64,000 bases of DNA from JAWSVE01 sp050633885 (GCA_050633885.1 JBOEHK010000001.1:558001-622000); one strand, 5' to 3'. Positions 44,937 to 54,428 are shown, numbered from the stretch's first letter. Notes: a model not told the origin generated them from the letters alone. Numbers and translations are program-made.

Positions 44937-45695
44937 TTATTGTTCTTCTACTCCAAGTATTTCATCGAATGTTAGGTGAGTGTGTTTCTTCACGCTTTTA
45001 TACGTATAAACCCCTGCAATAATTTGAACAATCATAGCGGGAACGACATTGACGGGATAGCTCAGTGCGAGCATTTTTCCCAATTCCACATTAAATGCTT
45101 CTGTTCCTGGAGGACTGACAAGCACAACTTTAGCAAGAATATAATTTGTGGTGGCAGACACGAAAAAAGACAGCGCCAATAAAATAGATGAGATTTGTAA
45201 GCTTTTTTCGAATGCAGCGGTGCTGTTGTTTTCGGCTAAAGCCGCATCGATTCTATCGACTCTAACAAACTGTTTATTGTAGATAAAAGTTTTTACTAAA
45301 GGGTAGCGGGTTTTTAAAGAGAATAACGTAAAAATGCCCAGTGCTGCCGGCACAGCGGCTTCTTTTATTGCAATATATTTCGGGTCTATTTCTAACAAAC
45401 CCATCCCGCCAGTTAAGCCGACAGTGACAACACCTAAAATAGAAAAAAAGTTAACTTTTTTGGCAACCAGTAAATCTTTGATGCCATATAAAACGGGGAA
45501 AGCAAACGCAACGATGAGGGCGAGTTTTGTGCCTAAATATTGCTCTTTACTTAAAAAACTTAGTACTACCACAGGGATAACAATGTTAATCAGCATCTCA
45601 GCGAGGGGATTATTTTTGTCAGTCTCTTGAGGTTCTTTGTTGTTAGGTAACGGCGTGTTTTCTTCGATAGTATTAGGAGTGTTGCTGGAATTCAT
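44937..45695 (-). CDS. VC0807-like membrane protein (septation protein A-like)
   Basis: A 252-aa polytopic protein with a charged Asn/Pro-rich cytoplasmic N terminus (1-25) and about six membrane helices (e.g. LINIVIPVVVLSFLSK, LALIVAFAFPVLYGIKDL, ISSILLALSFFVSATTNYI). The position next to yciI is that of the intracellular septation protein (YciB/IspZ) family, and the segment FSILGVVTVGLTGGMGL is similar in character, but it is longer and not a close match. It is best called a VC0807-type membrane protein of unknown function. Confidence 0.65.
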   Translation of the reverse strand: MNSSNTPNTIEENTPLPNNKEPQETDKNNPLAEMLINIVIPVVVLSFLSKEQYLGTKLALIVAFAFPVLYGIKDLLVAKKVNFFSILGVVTVGLTGGMGLLEIDPKYIAIKEAAVPAALGIFTLFSLKTRYPLVKTFIYNKQFVRVDRIDAALAENNSTAAFEKSLQISSILLALSFFVSATTNYILAKVVLVSPPGTEAFNVELGKMLALSYPVNVVPAMIVQIIAGVYTYKSVKKHTHLTFDEILGVEEQ

Positions 45696-45862
45696 GTTTT
45701 TTTCCGGTTGGCGAACGATCTTTACTCAATGCATTTAGGGTTTGATATCTTTATAGTGTCGCTATTAACAATACGTAGCTTTTACTTAGTAGCAATATTT
45801 TAGTAGCAGTATTTTAGTCGTTATATTTGTAGCAGGTATACTTGATTTCTGCCTGACAATAC

Positions 45863-46756
45863 ATGGTTTTTAGGATGATTGATTTTCATACACATAGCTC
45901 AATGTCGGACGGTAGTTTAAACCCTGAGGATCTCGTGTCGAGAGCAAAATCTCATGGTGTTGAATATTTGGCGCTCACAGATCACGACACAATTGATGGT
46001 CTGTCCAGAGCATCAATTGCAGCCAAAAAAAATGATCTCCATTTAATAACAGGTATTGAGTTATCTTCTGAGTGGTCCGGTATTGGTGTTCATATTGTCG
46101 GTTTAGGTTTCGATGTCAATTCTCCCATACTACTTGGGGGCATTAAGCGGCAAAAGCAAGCAAGATTGCATCGTGCGCAGACGATAGCAGAGCGATTAGC
46201 CAAGAAAGGTTTCTTGAATACTTTTGAGGGCGCTCGTGCTATAGCGATGAAGCAATCTGGTTGTGAGGCTAGAGGTGAGTGCTCCGATATGCTCGAGTCA
46301 GAAAATTTGATTATTGCTCGCCCACATTTTGCTCAATATTTAGTTCAAGCGGGATACGTAAAATCAGAAAAAGCGGCGTTTAAACGTTATTTGGGAGCGG
46401 GCAAAATTGGCGACATCAAAAGTTGCTGGCCTGAGATGCAAACAGTGATTGCTTGGATAAAGGCAAGTGGTGGTGTGTCAGTTTTAGCTCACCCTTTGCA
46501 CTATAAATTAACCAATTCAAAGTTACGTCGACTGATGACAGATTTTAAAGCGGTGGGTGGCGAAGCCGTTGAGGTCATCAGTGGCCGTCAGACCTCTGAG
46601 CAAACTGATTATGTGGCTAAGTTGGCTGATGAATTTGGTCTGTTTGCCAGCGCAGGAAGTGATTTTCATAGTCCTGATTTTGCTTGGCAGGGCTTAGGCA
46701 AGATTGGAAAACTACCGTCTCTTTGTCGCCCTGTACCTGTTTATCCTACAGTCTAA
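45863..46756 (+). CDS. rnm: PHP-domain phosphoesterase (RNase AM / YciV-like)
   Basis: A 297-aa PHP protein. Metal-binding motifs are DFHTHSSMSDGSL, ALTDHDTIDGL, GIELSSEW, RPHFAQYLV, VLAHPLHYK and SAGSDFHSPD. The E. coli homologue YciV (RNase AM) is a 5'-3' exonuclease that trims 5' ends of rRNAs and degrades 3',5'-bisphosphonucleotides. Its conserved place is next to yciO, as here. The start may be ATG 45863 or ATG 45875 (MIDFHTHS), where the conserved domain begins; ribosome sites are poor for both. Confidence 0.9.
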   Translation: MVFRMIDFHTHSSMSDGSLNPEDLVSRAKSHGVEYLALTDHDTIDGLSRASIAAKKNDLHLITGIELSSEWSGIGVHIVGLGFDVNSPILLGGIKRQKQARLHRAQTIAERLAKKGFLNTFEGARAIAMKQSGCEARGECSDMLESENLIIARPHFAQYLVQAGYVKSEKAAFKRYLGAGKIGDIKSCWPEMQTVIAWIKASGGVSVLAHPLHYKLTNSKLRRLMTDFKAVGGEAVEVISGRQTSEQTDYVAKLADEFGLFASAGSDFHSPDFAWQGLGKIGKLPSLCRPVPVYPTV

Positions 46757-46950
46757 CTTTCATGGCTGTTGCTATGGTCGTGCCTGCGGTCGTGCTTGTG
46801 ATCGTTACTGCTTATAGTCATAGAGTGTTAAATCTTTACCTTTCCAAGATCACCTAAAACATCATGCCAAGATTGCGATATAATAGTCAGCTTATATTTA
46901 TTCCCTTATCAATTAATCAATCGCGCAGAAAATAGTGCAGAGGAAATATT

Positions 46951-47568
46951 TTGGCTCAATATTTTCAAATCCATCCCGAGAATCCACAATCTCGCTTGAT
47001 CAACCAAGCCGTTGATATTGTTAAAAAAGGTGGTTTGATTGCCTATCCGACTGATTCAGCTTATGCCTTGGGTTGCCATACGGGCGATAAAATGGCATTA
47101 GATCGAATTCGGGCGATTCGTCAGCTTGATAAACATCATAATTTCACCTTGATGTGCCGAGATCTCTCTGAACTTGCTACCTATGCCAAAGTCGATAATT
47201 TGATGTTCAGGCTCATCAAACAATACACCCCAGGACCGTTTACTTTTATTTTAGAGGCGACTTCAGAAGTACCACGTCGCCTTAAGCATCCCAAACGTAA
47301 AACCATTGGATTACGAGTGCCGAATAATCCTATCGCGTTGGCGTTATTGGAGGAGCTACGAGAGCCTCTCATGACCAGTACGCTGCTATTACCGGGGGAT
47401 GAATACCCTTTAACCGATCCCTATGATATTCGAGATACGCTTGAGCATGAGCTAGAGCTGGTAGTTGATGGTGGTTTTTGTGGTATGGAGCCAACGACAG
47501 TGGTAGACCTCACTGGCAATTCGCCTGTGGTAACTCGACAAGGGTTGGGGGAGTTTTCTGATTCTTAG
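46951..47568 (+). CDS. yciO: Sua5/YciO/YrdC-family protein
   Basis: A 205-aa YrdC-fold protein. It matches YciO more than TsaC: the N terminus QYFQIHPENPQSRLINQAV and GGLIAYPTDSAYALGC, then TPGPFTFILEATSEVPRRL and KRKTIGLRVPNNP. TsaC makes threonylcarbamoyl-adenylate for tRNA t6A; YciO is a paralogue with weaker or distinct activity. The start is TTG 46951 with an AGAGGAAA site at good spacing, and the first residues match the family. Its place between rnm and scpA is conserved in relatives. Confidence 0.9.
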   Translation: MAQYFQIHPENPQSRLINQAVDIVKKGGLIAYPTDSAYALGCHTGDKMALDRIRAIRQLDKHHNFTLMCRDLSELATYAKVDNLMFRLIKQYTPGPFTFILEATSEVPRRLKHPKRKTIGLRVPNNPIALALLEELREPLMTSTLLLPGDEYPLTDPYDIRDTLEHELELVVDGGFCGMEPTTVVDLTGNSPVVTRQGLGEFSDS

Positions 47569-47902
47569 TAAAAGCGTGATGAATACCCCGGTTTTTATTA
47601 TTCATTTCACATTAACTTTAGTTTTTAACAAATTGATTTTAAAGTATTTATTCTTTTTTTGGTTGTGTAGGGTCGTTTAGTTTTGTTTGTTGTTTTGGGC
47701 TCTTACTCAGTATAATGTTCGCCATCTTTTTTCTTCGCGCTAATATCAATAACGCTCGCGAAAAAACATTCAAAATGATTTTTATGGGCTTTTTGTAGCA
47801 ATTTGCTACTAATTAAGCCAGCTATGTCTGTATCTATAACCTGTATTGATCAATATTGACTAGTATGTTGATCAAATCGCTCTGTTGTAATGAGGAAGCT
47901 GA
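47569..47902. promoter_or_regulatory. 334-bp promoter region of scpA-scpB-rluB
   Basis: A candidate promoter is TTGTTG (47687-47692) with TATAAT (47711-47716) at 18-bp spacing. Downstream, TTCGCG (47734-47739) and CGCGAA (47757-47762), flanked by T- and A-rich runs, form an inverted repeat in the expected leader. Just after yciO, GTGATGAATA (47576-47585) and a TATTCATTTCAC segment (47599-47610) can pair imperfectly. No open frame is supported. Confidence 0.5.
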
Positions 47903-48874
47903 GTGGCAACTGAAAGTGAAGAATTAATTGTTGAAACCGCTTCGGAAGATGACATGTCTTCGGATCGAGCATCGTCTGATCAAACGTTGTCTGAACAAAA
48001 GCCGTCAGACAACCCAGATAACAGCGAGGTTCTCCCATCTCAACTACCTGATGGCGCCGCTCCAGCCACGCCGCAATTACCTGGTATGCCTCAACAAGGG
48101 GAAATGCCTTTTGCGATAGTACAAGGGCAAGCATACACAGAGCTACCCAAAGATTTGTACATCCCACCCGATGCGCTAGAGGTGATTTTAGAGGCATTTG
48201 AAGGGCCGCTCGACTTACTGCTTTATCTCATTAGGCGGCAAAATCTTGATATTCTTGATATTCACGTGGCCGAAATTACCAAACAGTACGTTGCTTATGT
48301 CGAAATGATGACAGCAATGCAATTTGAGTTGGCGGCTGAATATTTGGTAATGGCTGCCATGTTGGCAGAAATTAAATCTAGAATGCTCCTTCCTCGCTCA
48401 AAAGAGGAAGAAGAGGAAGAGGAAGATCCCAGAGCGCAATTGATTCGGCGTCTTCAAGAATATGAGCGCTTTAAGCAAGCGGCAGAAGATATTGAAGAGA
48501 TGCCGAGAATGGGGCGTGAGATTTTTCAAGCTTCGGCTGAGCCTCCTGAGTGTGAGATCAGTCGACCTGAACCTGATGTTGATATGAAAGAATTGCTTGT
48601 TATTCTGGCGGATGTATTAAAACGTGCAGATATGTTTGAAAGCCATCAAGTTCAGCAGGAGAAGTTGTCGACTCGTGAGCGAATGGGGCAAATTTTGGAT
48701 CGCTTGTCCGGCGTCAATTTTGTCCCCTTTGTTAGTTTATTTAAAGCTGAGGAAGGTCGTCTTGGTGTGGTGGTTAGTTTCTTGGCGATTATGGAGCTAA
48801 TAAAAGAATCATTAGTAGAAATTGTTCAAAGTGAGTCTTTTGGTCCAATTCATGTTAAAGCTCGCAGTGAATAA
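47903..48874 (+). CDS. scpA: Segregation and condensation protein A
   Basis: ScpA (323 aa) is the kleisin of the bacterial SMC-ScpAB condensin. The kleisin core begins about residue 92 (VILEAFEGPLDLLLYLIRRQ), continues with DILDIHVAEITKQYVAYVE and the acidic EEEEEEEDPRAQL stretch, and ends with the winged-helix region (VVVSFLAIMELIKESLVEIVQ). The first 90 or so residues are an acidic, Ser/Pro/Gln-rich tail without homology that I recognise. The GTG start at 47903 has AGGAAG upstream. An SMC protein is not in the window. scpB follows by 61 bp. Confidence 0.94.
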   Translation: MATESEELIVETASEDDMSSDRASSDQTLSEQKPSDNPDNSEVLPSQLPDGAAPATPQLPGMPQQGEMPFAIVQGQAYTELPKDLYIPPDALEVILEAFEGPLDLLLYLIRRQNLDILDIHVAEITKQYVAYVEMMTAMQFELAAEYLVMAAMLAEIKSRMLLPRSKEEEEEEEDPRAQLIRRLQEYERFKQAAEDIEEMPRMGREIFQASAEPPECEISRPEPDVDMKELLVILADVLKRADMFESHQVQQEKLSTRERMGQILDRLSGVNFVPFVSLFKAEEGRLGVVVSFLAIMELIKESLVEIVQSESFGPIHVKARSE

Positions 48875-48935
48875 CGTAGCTAACTAACACTGAGTTTCCT
48901 AAAAAAATAAGACTGGAAAAGGTAATAGATTTTAA

Positions 48936-49766
48936 ATGAGTATCGATCAAAAACTATTAAGAAAAATTATCGAAGGCGCATTGATGGCGTCTGGTACAGT
49001 GATGAGTGTTCAAAAAATGTTAGAGTTGTTTGAACTTCGTGAGGGTGAAGATCCCGAATTGGAATTTGAAAAAATCGAAAAGCCAACCAAAGATGAAGTG
49101 ATTGCGATTTTGCAAGATATCGAAGCTGATGATAAAGGCCATGGATACGAGTTAAAAGAAGTCGGCTCTGGATGGCGCTACCAAGTTGTTGAAGAAGTAG
49201 CTCCGTGGATCTCACGCATGTGGGAAGAAAAGCCACAAAAATATTCTCGCGCTTTATTAGAAACATTGTCGTTGATTGCTTATCGACAGCCAATTACTCG
49301 TGGTGATATAGAATCGATTCGTGGCGTTGCCGTTAGCTCGAATATTATTAAAACATTAACAGAGCGCGAGTGGGTGAAAGTGGTCGGACATCGGGATGTT
49401 CCCGGTCGTCCAGCATTATATGCAACAACAAAGCAATTTTTGGATTACTTTAATATTAAAAGTTTAGAAGAGTTACCGTCACTCAAAGAAATTCAAGACT
49501 TAGAAAAGATCGGTGACGAACTGGACTTGCAGATTGAAGGAGAGCTTGCTGAAAATGCCGATGGCTCAGTGTCTGCAAATGATGAAAGTATACTCGATCC
49601 AGAAAGTGATACCGTTAATGAAACAGTAGAGATGGTTGACGAGAGTCATAATCAAATGAATGATGAAGTTGGCGCAGAAGGTGTTGACGAAGAACTGACC
49701 GAATCTCAAGAGTTAGACCGATTAGAGCATGCGTTAAGCGATGGTGCTGACGAGATTAACAGCTGA
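48936..49766 (+). CDS. scpB: Segregation and condensation protein B
   Basis: ScpB (276 aa), the winged-helix dimer partner of ScpA. The two winged-helix domains cover about residues 8-185: LLRKIIEGALMASGTVMS, GWRYQVVEEVAPWISRM, SRALLETLSLIAYRQPITRG and VVGHRDVPGRPALYATT are typical. The last 85 residues are an acidic tail (many Glu, Asp and Asn) longer than in B. subtilis ScpB. It sits between scpA and rluB, the usual order. Confidence 0.94.
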   Translation: MSIDQKLLRKIIEGALMASGTVMSVQKMLELFELREGEDPELEFEKIEKPTKDEVIAILQDIEADDKGHGYELKEVGSGWRYQVVEEVAPWISRMWEEKPQKYSRALLETLSLIAYRQPITRGDIESIRGVAVSSNIIKTLTEREWVKVVGHRDVPGRPALYATTKQFLDYFNIKSLEELPSLKEIQDLEKIGDELDLQIEGELAENADGSVSANDESILDPESDTVNETVEMVDESHNQMNDEVGAEGVDEELTESQELDRLEHALSDGADEINS

Positions 49767-49906
49767 GTTTATTAATCCGTTCTTTCTCTAAATTTATTTT
49801 ATTGCTTATTAAGCCTTTCAAGTATTTCAATTTAAAGCCATGTTAAGAATTCACATTGGCTTTTAAATAATCCGACTTCATTATTTTCTAAACAAGAAAT
49901 CATTTT

Positions 49907-50740
49907 ATGCAAGAAGATGAAAAGCTCCATAAAGTCTTGGCGAGAGCGGGTCTTGGCTCTCGTCGTGAGATGGAAGCCGCCATTTCAGAAGGAAAGGCGT
50001 CTGTTAATGGGAAAATTGCCAAGCTTGGCGACCGAGTAAAGCCGGAAGATAAAATTGTATTTAATGGTCGTACTATTAAATCGGAAGATGCAAAACAGCA
50101 ACGGGTAAGAGTTATCTTGTATAACAAGCCGGAAGGTGAAATCTGTACTCGTTCTGATCCTGAAGGACGCCCGACAGTATTTGATAAACTGCCACCCTTA
50201 AAGCAAGGCCGGTGGATTTCTGTTGGGCGATTGGATTTTAACACGAGCGGCGCTCTTTTATTTACTAATGATGGTGATGTTGCACATAAGTTAATGCATC
50301 CATCTTCTGTTATTGATCGTGAATATTTAGTTAGGGTTTTTGGTACTGTTGATGAAGATGTTAAAAAACGTTTGCTTGAAGGTGTCATGCTTGAAGATGG
50401 GATGGCTCGCTTTACGGACTTAAAAGAAAGCGCGAAAGACAAAGACCGCTGGTTTTATTGTGTTGTGATGGAAGGCCGGAATAGAGAAGTTCGGCGTTTG
50501 TGGGAATCGCAAGGTTTAAAAGTGAATCGCTTAAAGCGTGTTAGATTCGGAAATATTTTTATTCCTAGTCATGTGCGCTCGGGTCAATGGATTGAACTAA
50601 CGGAAAAAGAAATCAATGAGCTGGCGTTAACAGCGGGAGTGGAATTGTCTGAGAGTACTGCACGATTTTCTCCAAAAGAGAAAGAGGAGTATCTACGACA
50701 TCAACGTAAATTAAGAGGGTCGAGAAGGCCGCGCCGATAA
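49907..50740 (+). CDS. rluB: 23S rRNA pseudouridine(2605) synthase
   Basis: RluB (277 aa) modifies U2605 of 23S rRNA. An S4 RNA-binding domain (HKVLARAGLGSRREMEAAIS) precedes the catalytic domain with the Asp nucleophile D110 in SVGRLDFNTSGALLF and MEGRNREVRRLWESQ. The C-terminal tail is basic (HQRKLRGSRRPRR) but much shorter than in Pseudomonas-type RluB. It is third in the scpA-scpB-rluB order. It converges with the diguanylate cyclase gene, 20 bp away, without a visible terminator. Confidence 0.93.
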   Translation: MQEDEKLHKVLARAGLGSRREMEAAISEGKASVNGKIAKLGDRVKPEDKIVFNGRTIKSEDAKQQRVRVILYNKPEGEICTRSDPEGRPTVFDKLPPLKQGRWISVGRLDFNTSGALLFTNDGDVAHKLMHPSSVIDREYLVRVFGTVDEDVKKRLLEGVMLEDGMARFTDLKESAKDKDRWFYCVVMEGRNREVRRLWESQGLKVNRLKRVRFGNIFIPSHVRSGQWIELTEKEINELALTAGVELSESTARFSPKEKEEYLRHQRKLRGSRRPRR

Positions 50741-50760
50741 CTTTTCTGATGTCGAGATGA

Positions 50761-51672
50761 TTACGCAGGCAAGCAAACCACTTTGTTTCTACCCGCGTTT
50801 TTAGCTTGATAGAGTGCGGAGTCGGCTCGTGTAAATAATTCGTCCACATTTTCACTTTTTTTCAAGTTGGTCACACCTAAGCTAATGGTGACATTAATGT
50901 CACCATTGCCGACGGTAATTTTTGTATTCTCCAGCTCTTTTCTAATTCTATCGGCAATTATTTTTGCACCATCGATATTTGTTTTACTTAATACAACAAT
51001 AAACTCTTCTCCGCCGTATCGAAAAGTCATATCGGTTTGTCTCGCAATGTCGACGATGATGTCGGCGACTTTTTTGAGGACGGTGTCTCCGGCATTGTGA
51101 CCATAAGTATCATTAACCAATTTGAAATGGTCTACATCGATCATTAACAAAGATAATTCTTGGTTGTATCGGTGTGACAGAAGCAGCTCGCGATGTAAGG
51201 CATTGTCTAACGCCAAACGATTACCGGTTCCTGTTAAAGGATCTTTTAAAGCCGCTAATAATGCTTGCCGATACTTCAGAGCATTACGAATTGGAAACAA
51301 TAAAGAAGTGATCATTGTTTCAATCGCAAATAAATTGTTTTCAGAGAAGCGTCGGCGTCTTGTAAATACCAGTTCGCCAAGGTTGTCCGTTTGAGTTGTG
51401 AGTCGGTATTCGCATTCGTGTTTCTCTTTTTCTCCTAGAGATATATTCACGCCTTGGGCTTTATGTGAATAAGAAAGTCCGTCAATGTATATTCGTTCGC
51501 TCACCCAATTAAAGAACACCTTCATTTGTTCATTGAGGTCTAGAGAGGACTGTAACGCATTGGTTAATGCATACCGATCCTCAATTGAGTCATCAATTGA
51601 TATGTCAGAGGGAATTCGCTTCAGTGTATTGAGCAGCTCATTTGAGCTATTAACGGATCGAAGTGACCGCAT
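50761..51672 (-). CDS. Diguanylate cyclase (GGEEF)
   Basis: A 303-aa cyclase making c-di-GMP. The C-terminal GGDEF domain (about 139-303) has the active-site GGEEF at residues 220-224 and an intact inhibitory I-site, RQTD (211-214), so product feedback is expected. LKDPLTGTGNRLALD and DVDHFKLVNDTYGH are normal. The N-terminal 130 residues have no membrane helix and look like a divergent GAF-type sensor. Since c-di-GMP commonly drives EPS production, it might influence the EPS locus, but that is inference. The 300-bp upstream gap (51673-51972) shows nothing that I can support. Confidence 0.93.
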   Translation of the reverse strand: MRSLRSVNSSNELLNTLKRIPSDISIDDSIEDRYALTNALQSSLDLNEQMKVFFNWVSERIYIDGLSYSHKAQGVNISLGEKEKHECEYRLTTQTDNLGELVFTRRRRFSENNLFAIETMITSLLFPIRNALKYRQALLAALKDPLTGTGNRLALDNALHRELLLSHRYNQELSLLMIDVDHFKLVNDTYGHNAGDTVLKKVADIIVDIARQTDMTFRYGGEEFIVVLSKTNIDGAKIIADRIRKELENTKITVGNGDINVTISLGVTNLKKSENVDELFTRADSALYQAKNAGRNKVVCLPA

Positions 51673-51972
51673 GACTAGTTCCTTTCTTTATCTTTTAATC
51701 TCTATTTTTGAAGAGACGGTTAATTGTGGTGCCAAAATGAATCACTTTAGGTCCTTCGAAATTGACGCCTTGTAAAGTAAGACTTGCTTAGCCACTAGTT
51801 AAGCTAAGATCGTGCCAGCTTAAAATAAAAATAAATGAATAGATAAATCAAAGAGTTATGAGGTGAGTGTAGTCGTATTTTGAGAGCTGTCAAAAAAGTG
51901 ACGGAAAAATAGTCATAGCGGAGGTTTTAGCGAAAAATGAATACAGCAGGAAACGTGAGGAGATATGATTTC

Positions 51973-53376
51973 TTAGTACTCATCGCCGCCAAAATCTTGA
52001 TAGGGAAGGGTGACAGTCATTGATAGTCCGGTTTTGTCTGTACGGTTACTGGCGGTGATGGTTCCATTATGAAGAGCGATAGTGCGTTGAGCGATACTCA
52101 GCCCTAAACCATACCCGCCGCTAGCGCGATCTCTTGCTTGGTCTGTGCGGTAAAAAGGCTCGAATATATCGGTGAGTTCTTTTTCCGGTACGCCAGGGCC
52201 TTCGTCAGCGATCGTTATTGAGCAATGATTCGGACTCTTGCAGATAGAAACCGAAATCTTAGAATGACTTGATGTGTAGTGGAGGGCATTGCGTAAAATA
52301 TTTTCAAATACACCGATGAGCGTGTTGCCGTATGTGGCGACAAGGACTTCTATGGTCTCTGAATGAAAGTCAATTTCTACATGTTTTTGTTTTGCTTCAT
52401 CAATAAAATCATTACAAAGCGATTCAACAAGCATCTTTATATCAATAACATCAGACAACTCCCAAGTATCAGCTTCTGTTGTTGGGAAGGATAATATGGT
52501 GGTAATAATATCGTTTAGGTAATCAGCCGCACTGCTGACTTTGTCCAGCTGCTCTGCAACATCCGGGCTACTCGTTTTTTGTTGGGCAATTCCTAGCGCT
52601 ACTTGAATTCTAGCAAGTGGCGAACGCAGCTCGTGGGAGACGTCTTTAATTAAACGTTTTTGTTCGAGCATTGATTTTTCTAATCGTACGGCCATATTAT
52701 CAAGATCATGGCCAAGCTCGGCAATTTCATCTTTTCGATTACCAAGTTTCGGGCCTAATCGAACGCTGAGATCACCTTTTGCAATATCATTAGTGGCTTT
52801 ACGTAATGCTCGAAAATCTCGCGACATGTGTCTGGCAAATACAAAGCAAACCGTTCCCGAAATGAGAATTGAAATCAAAAAGAACTGCCAATTACGAATG
52901 ACATAGAGTTGCCATAGAACGCGTCGACCATAAGCCGGTGTCGAAAAAGAAACGATGCGAATAGGGCTTCCATCAGGAAGAATGATGTAGCGGCCAGCAT
53001 AGGTTTGTTCTTCTTCACTGGTTTTATAAAAAGGAATTGCGGGTGATAAGTGTGAGAGTATTTCTTGGACTTTGACTGGAATCTCACGGTTACGTAAATC
53101 TTTTCCATCGGGATCGATAATAAATACGCGACGGAAAATGTACTCAGGGGCGTTCCCGATACCAGTTCGAATGGCATCAAGCTCCCAATTAATGGTGGAA
53201 TTAATCGTGGCATTTAATCCACGAATTGCGAATTGATCGTATGGGTTGTCGTCGTATTGGACGAGTTCATTGGCCGGACCTAAGTCAAACCAATGTTCCC
53301 AAATGTTATGAAGTAGGATGGTGACAATATTGATCAGCCAGAAGCCGATAAATATCTTGAGGTAAATTTTAGTCAT
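51973..53376 (-). CDS. Sensor histidine kinase (CpxA/RstB-like)
   Basis: A 467-aa kinase: TM1 (about residues 5-24), a periplasmic sensor domain (about 25-165), TM2 (about 166-182), HAMP (about 183-235), HisKA with the phospho-acceptor H248 in KDVSHELRSPLARIQ, and an HATPase domain with FENILRNALHY, IADEGPGVPEKEL and GGYGLGLSIAQRT. The start is the ATG at 53376, overlapping the response-regulator stop (ATGACTAA); the frame is open upstream but this start has the family N terminus. The layout and partner resemble CpxA, an envelope-stress sensor. Confidence 0.92.
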   Translation of the reverse strand: MTKIYLKIFIGFWLINIVTILLHNIWEHWFDLGPANELVQYDDNPYDQFAIRGLNATINSTINWELDAIRTGIGNAPEYIFRRVFIIDPDGKDLRNREIPVKVQEILSHLSPAIPFYKTSEEEQTYAGRYIILPDGSPIRIVSFSTPAYGRRVLWQLYVIRNWQFFLISILISGTVCFVFARHMSRDFRALRKATNDIAKGDLSVRLGPKLGNRKDEIAELGHDLDNMAVRLEKSMLEQKRLIKDVSHELRSPLARIQVALGIAQQKTSSPDVAEQLDKVSSAADYLNDIITTILSFPTTEADTWELSDVIDIKMLVESLCNDFIDEAKQKHVEIDFHSETIEVLVATYGNTLIGVFENILRNALHYTSSHSKISVSICKSPNHCSITIADEGPGVPEKELTDIFEPFYRTDQARDRASGGYGLGLSIAQRTIALHNGTITASNRTDKTGLSMTVTLPYQDFGGDEY

Positions 53377-54070
53377 TCTGTTGGCTGGTTGTGAGCATAT
53401 AACCAGCACCACGAATATTAATGATTAAATCTTTACTGGCGCCTTCTGCGGCTAGTTTCTTTCGAATGTTGCTGATGTGAACATCAATACTTCTGTCATA
53501 AGGCGTTAGTTTTCTACCTAATGCTTCTTCTGTGAGTACATCTTTACTGATGACTTGTCCTGGTGATCGCATCAGCCATTCCAATACAGCAAACTCGGCG
53601 CCGGTTAAAGTCACTGCTGCTTCACCATAATGAACCGTTCGGCTTCCAAGGTGAATTTTGAGTCCATCAACAGTGATGTTGTCCTCAGAGCGAGTGGCGC
53701 TTTGTTGATGGCTGCTTCGACGTAAAATTGCACGAAGTCTTGCGACGAGTTCTCTTGGGTTGCATGGTTTTGCGAGGTAGTCATCAGCGCCGAGTTCTAA
53801 TCCGACGATGCGATCGACCGTATCCCCTTTTGCTGTCAGCATAAGAACCGGTGTTTTACAAAAATCTCTTAGCTTTCTGAGTACTTCAAAACCATTAAGG
53901 TTCGGAATCATGACATCCAAAACAATCACGTCGAATTCTGCTTGATTGGTGGCTTCAATCACTTTTCCTCCGTCGTGTACCATGGTGACATCAAAACCTT
54001 CACCTTGAAGGTAATCTCGAAGTAATTCACACAATTCTAAATCGTCATCAACAAGCAATATATTGGGCAT
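53369..54070 (-). CDS. OmpR/PhoB-family response regulator (CpxR-like)
   Basis: A 233-aa regulator with a receiver domain (phosphorylation site D52 in VIVLDVMIPNLNG, acidic pair D8-D9, K101 in DYLAKP) and a C-terminal winged-helix DNA-binding domain (LTGAEFAVLEWLMRSPGQ, RSIDVHISNIRKKL, IINIRGAGYML). It resembles CpxR. It forms an operon with the downstream kinase gene through an 8-bp overlap. Direct repeats in the 5' leader (54085-54116) are a possible regulatory element. Confidence 0.93.
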   Translation of the reverse strand: MPNILLVDDDLELCELLRDYLQGEGFDVTMVHDGGKVIEATNQAEFDVIVLDVMIPNLNGFEVLRKLRDFCKTPVLMLTAKGDTVDRIVGLELGADDYLAKPCNPRELVARLRAILRRSSHQQSATRSEDNITVDGLKIHLGSRTVHYGEAAVTLTGAEFAVLEWLMRSPGQVISKDVLTEEALGRKLTPYDRSIDVHISNIRKKLAAEGASKDLIINIRGAGYMLTTSQQND

Positions 54071-54428
54071 AGGGGTCGCCGTAGTTTGAGTGTTAGTAGT
54101 TTTTGAGTGTTAATAGTAGGTAGAACTCTAGTCTCCAAGAATGGGTTAGGAGATTTTTCTGCCACTTAAATTTTTATCTTTATTAGCAGTCGCGGTTTTG
54201 AATAGAGGTTCTAGAGCTATTATTCTGCTCCGTAGTTTACTCTATCCTCAAAACGTGAACCATCATTCAGTCCACTATTATCATTGACCGAGAATGAATG
54301 TAAAGATTAATTTGTATGGGAGAGTGACTAAGAATGGCAAAAAAGACTTAAAAAATAGATCCTCTCTATTTTTGGTCGCTTATTGATCAAAACACTCGGC
54401 TTTGTATAGCGTCCTGCCAATGTATTGT
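54071..54428. promoter_or_regulatory. 358-bp gap upstream of the two-component genes
   Basis: Read on the minus strand, the leader carries two near-identical 15-bp direct repeats (CTATTAACACTCAAA and CTACTAACACTCAAA; + strand 54102-54116 and 54085-54099) 17 bp apart, ending 14 bp before the regulator start. The spacing does not fit the usual 10-11 bp half-site spacing of OmpR-family binding sites, and no GTAAA-N5-GTAAA CpxR box is seen. No open frame is supported. Confidence 0.4.

Noticed and set aside
46778..46813. Imperfect 12-bp repeats after the PHP gene (TCGTGCCTGCGG, TCGTGCTTGTGA, TCGTTACTGCTT)
   Set aside because: The copies diverge strongly and no function or clear repeat family is suggested.
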